This document shows positions 63,146 to 64,000 of a stretch of 64,000 nucleotides of DNA, piece after piece (position 1 is the first letter of the stretch; every line of letters starts with the position of its first letter). The notes below the pieces were generated by a model. The model saw only the letters and a program-made list of their open reading frames with translations, was not told where the DNA came from and ran no database searches. Source of the stretch: Methanolobus vulcani (lineage in GTDB: Archaea > Halobacteriota > Methanosarcinia > Methanosarcinales > Methanosarcinaceae); assembly GCF_900100715.1 (NCBI RefSeq), contig NZ_FNCA01000002.1, positions 124,001 to 188,000 on the forward strand. Reading direction: 5' to 3'. Both the position numbers and the translations under genes were made by a program.

Positions 63146-64000
63146 TTATTTCGACTTGTTGACAAGTTCGACACCCTCATTCATGAGAGCATCTGCTCTT
63201 TCCTCTGTCTTTGATTCTGCAAATATCCTGATTATTGGCTCGGTTCCTGATGGTCTTATAAGCACCCAGCCATCGTCATACCAGACCTTAACTCCGTCAG
63301 TTGTGTCTACCTCGTTGTCTCCGGCAAGAACCTCTTTCTTAACTTTCTCCATAGTTGCAGTTGAGTCCTTAATCCTTATCTTTGTCTTGGAGTTACAGTA
63401 TTCAGGCACACTCTGGGCAAGTTCTGAAATCTTCTGTCCGTTTGCAATTATCTCAAGGAATTTAGCGCATGCCATAGCACCGTCACGGCAGTACTGGTGT
63501 TCAGGGAAGATGAGACCTCCATTGCCCTCTCCTCCGAATACTGCTCCTATTTCCATCATTTTACGTGCCACGTTAATGGAACCTACAGCAGTCCATACAA
63601 GTTCAACGCCGGCTTGTTTGGCAACGTCGAGCATACGCGATGAGGAACTGACCGGTGTGACTATTGGTCCCTTTTTCCTTGCAAGGACATATTTAGCCAT
63701 CATTGCAAGCTGTATCTCTTCCTCGATGAAATTTCCATTTTCATCAAAGAATACTGCACGATCTGCATCCCCATCCTGTGCAACTCCCATGTTTGCACCT
63801 GTTTTTTTAACGATATCCGCAAGTTCTGTAAGTACATCAGGAGTTGGTTCCGGGTTTCTCCATGGGAAATTACCATCTACCTGTCCGTTGATAGTTATGA
63901 CCTCACATCCGAGTTTTTGTAACAGGAAAGGAAGCGTGGTAGATCCTGCACCGCACCCGGTATCAGTTACGACCTTAAATTTCTTTTCACGGATGAGCTC
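63146..64000 (-). CDS. Phosphoglucosamine/phosphomannomutase family enzyme (5' end cut off)
   Basis: 285 codons present; the gene continues past the right edge. The frame encodes VVTDTGCGAGSTTLPFLLQKLG and NPEPTPDVLTEL before the metal-binding loop MGVAQDGDADRAVFFDENG, then FGGEGNGGLIFPEHQYCRDG and the phosphate-binding VLIRPSGTEPIIRIFAE. A standard alpha-D-phosphohexomutase (domains 2-4 visible); the catalytic Ser domain lies outside the window. GlmM is the most likely role, from general similarity only. Confidence 0.9.
   Translation of the reverse strand, partial: ELIREKKFKVVTDTGCGAGSTTLPFLLQKLGCEVITINGQVDGNFPWRNPEPTPDVLTELADIVKKTGANMGVAQDGDADRAVFFDENGNFIEEEIQLAMMAKYVLARKKGPIVTPVSSSSRMLDVAKQAGVELVWTAVGSINVARKMMEIGAVFGGEGNGGLIFPEHQYCRDGAMACAKFLEIIANGQKISELAQSVPEYCNSKTKIRIKDSTATMEKVKKEVLAGDNEVDTTDGVKVWYDDGWVLIRPSGTEPIIRIFAESKTEERADALMNEGVELVNKSK

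Overview
The window comes from a methanogenic archaeon, most likely a methylotrophic member of the Methanosarcinaceae (Methanolobus/Methanococcoides-like; the genus is inference). The evidence is mer (methylene-H4MPT reductase) directly followed by fpoF, as in Methanosarcina. Archaeal information-processing genes are also present (aIF1, aMBF1, PAN, NreA with a PCNA-binding tail), together with Methanosarcina-type families (DUF1699, DUF2180, AfpA, Isf), PGF-CTERM surface anchors and a multihaem cytochrome c. Base composition looks uniform and moderately AT-rich. I see no insertion sequence, prophage or CRISPR array.

Layout. 1-6.1 kb: purL 5' end, DUF192, aIF1, an iscS/iscU-like pair, a HTH regulator overlapping nreA, and a phosphate permease with its DUF47 partner. 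6.1-9.8 kb: desaturase-like FAD enzyme and purC, divergent from nikR; an ArsR regulator; a haemerythrin. 9.9-14.1 kb: P-type cation ATPase, PfkB kinase, PAS protein. 14.2-16.3 kb: oxygen-defence set (FTR-type protein, flavodiiron protein, rubrerythrin-like). 16.6-18.5 kb: inositol-phosphate synthase and DUF429. 18.5-23.1 kb: a minus-strand redox locus (two DUF2180 proteins, a CMD protein, an exported five-haem cytochrome c, a seven-Cys ferredoxin, Isf, an FNR-like oxidoreductase, AfpA). 23.4-26.0 kb: mer, fpoF, NMN adenylyltransferase. 26.1-27.6 kb: tRNA-Cys and cysS in tandem. 27.9-35.7 kb: a 1936-residue sensor kinase, a response regulator and a receiver-PAS-kinase protein. 35.7-41 kb: AK6, a DUF1328 mini-membrane protein, trpDFEG. 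41.3-45.2 kb: DUF1699 and a feo iron operon under a DtxR-like palindrome. 45.4-51.3 kb: cobalamin genes (cobQ divergent from cbiT-L-F-G-G'-H-C). 51.3-57.6 kb: PGF-CTERM surface protein, thioredoxin/CcdA pair, riboflavin reductase, CBS, UspA, amidohydrolase. 57.7-58.7 kb: a strong structured-RNA candidate, a 26-residue mini-ORF and a large hairpin. 58.7-64 kb: Toprim protein, DUF356-like, proC, aMBF1, pan, DUF99, glmM-type mutase (cut by the window end).

How the genes fit together. Mer and FpoF belong to the methyl-oxidation/F420H2 branch. The cobalamin and iron-uptake genes supply corrinoid and Fe-S cofactors for methylotrophy. The redox locus links cytosolic carriers (ferredoxin, Isf, AfpA, an FNR-like flavoprotein) to a surface cytochrome. 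The distant Trx/CcdA pair could provide the extracytoplasmic thiol chemistry that cytochrome maturation needs.

Most noteworthy: (i) an apparently undescribed ~190-nt RNA at 57755-57942 with a positioned TATA box, three closed helical domains and a U-rich end; (ii) the 18.5-23.1 kb electron-transfer locus, including a ferredoxin that has lost one cluster Cys; (iii) several genes whose conserved N-termini extend upstream of any ATG/GTG/TTG, with well-placed Shine-Dalgarno sequences before CTG or ATA in two of them; (iv) a tRNA-Cys with discriminator A73 directly upstream of cysS; (v) an IscU-like scaffold lacking the first cluster Cys; (vi) a mini-ORF running into a 95-nt hairpin.
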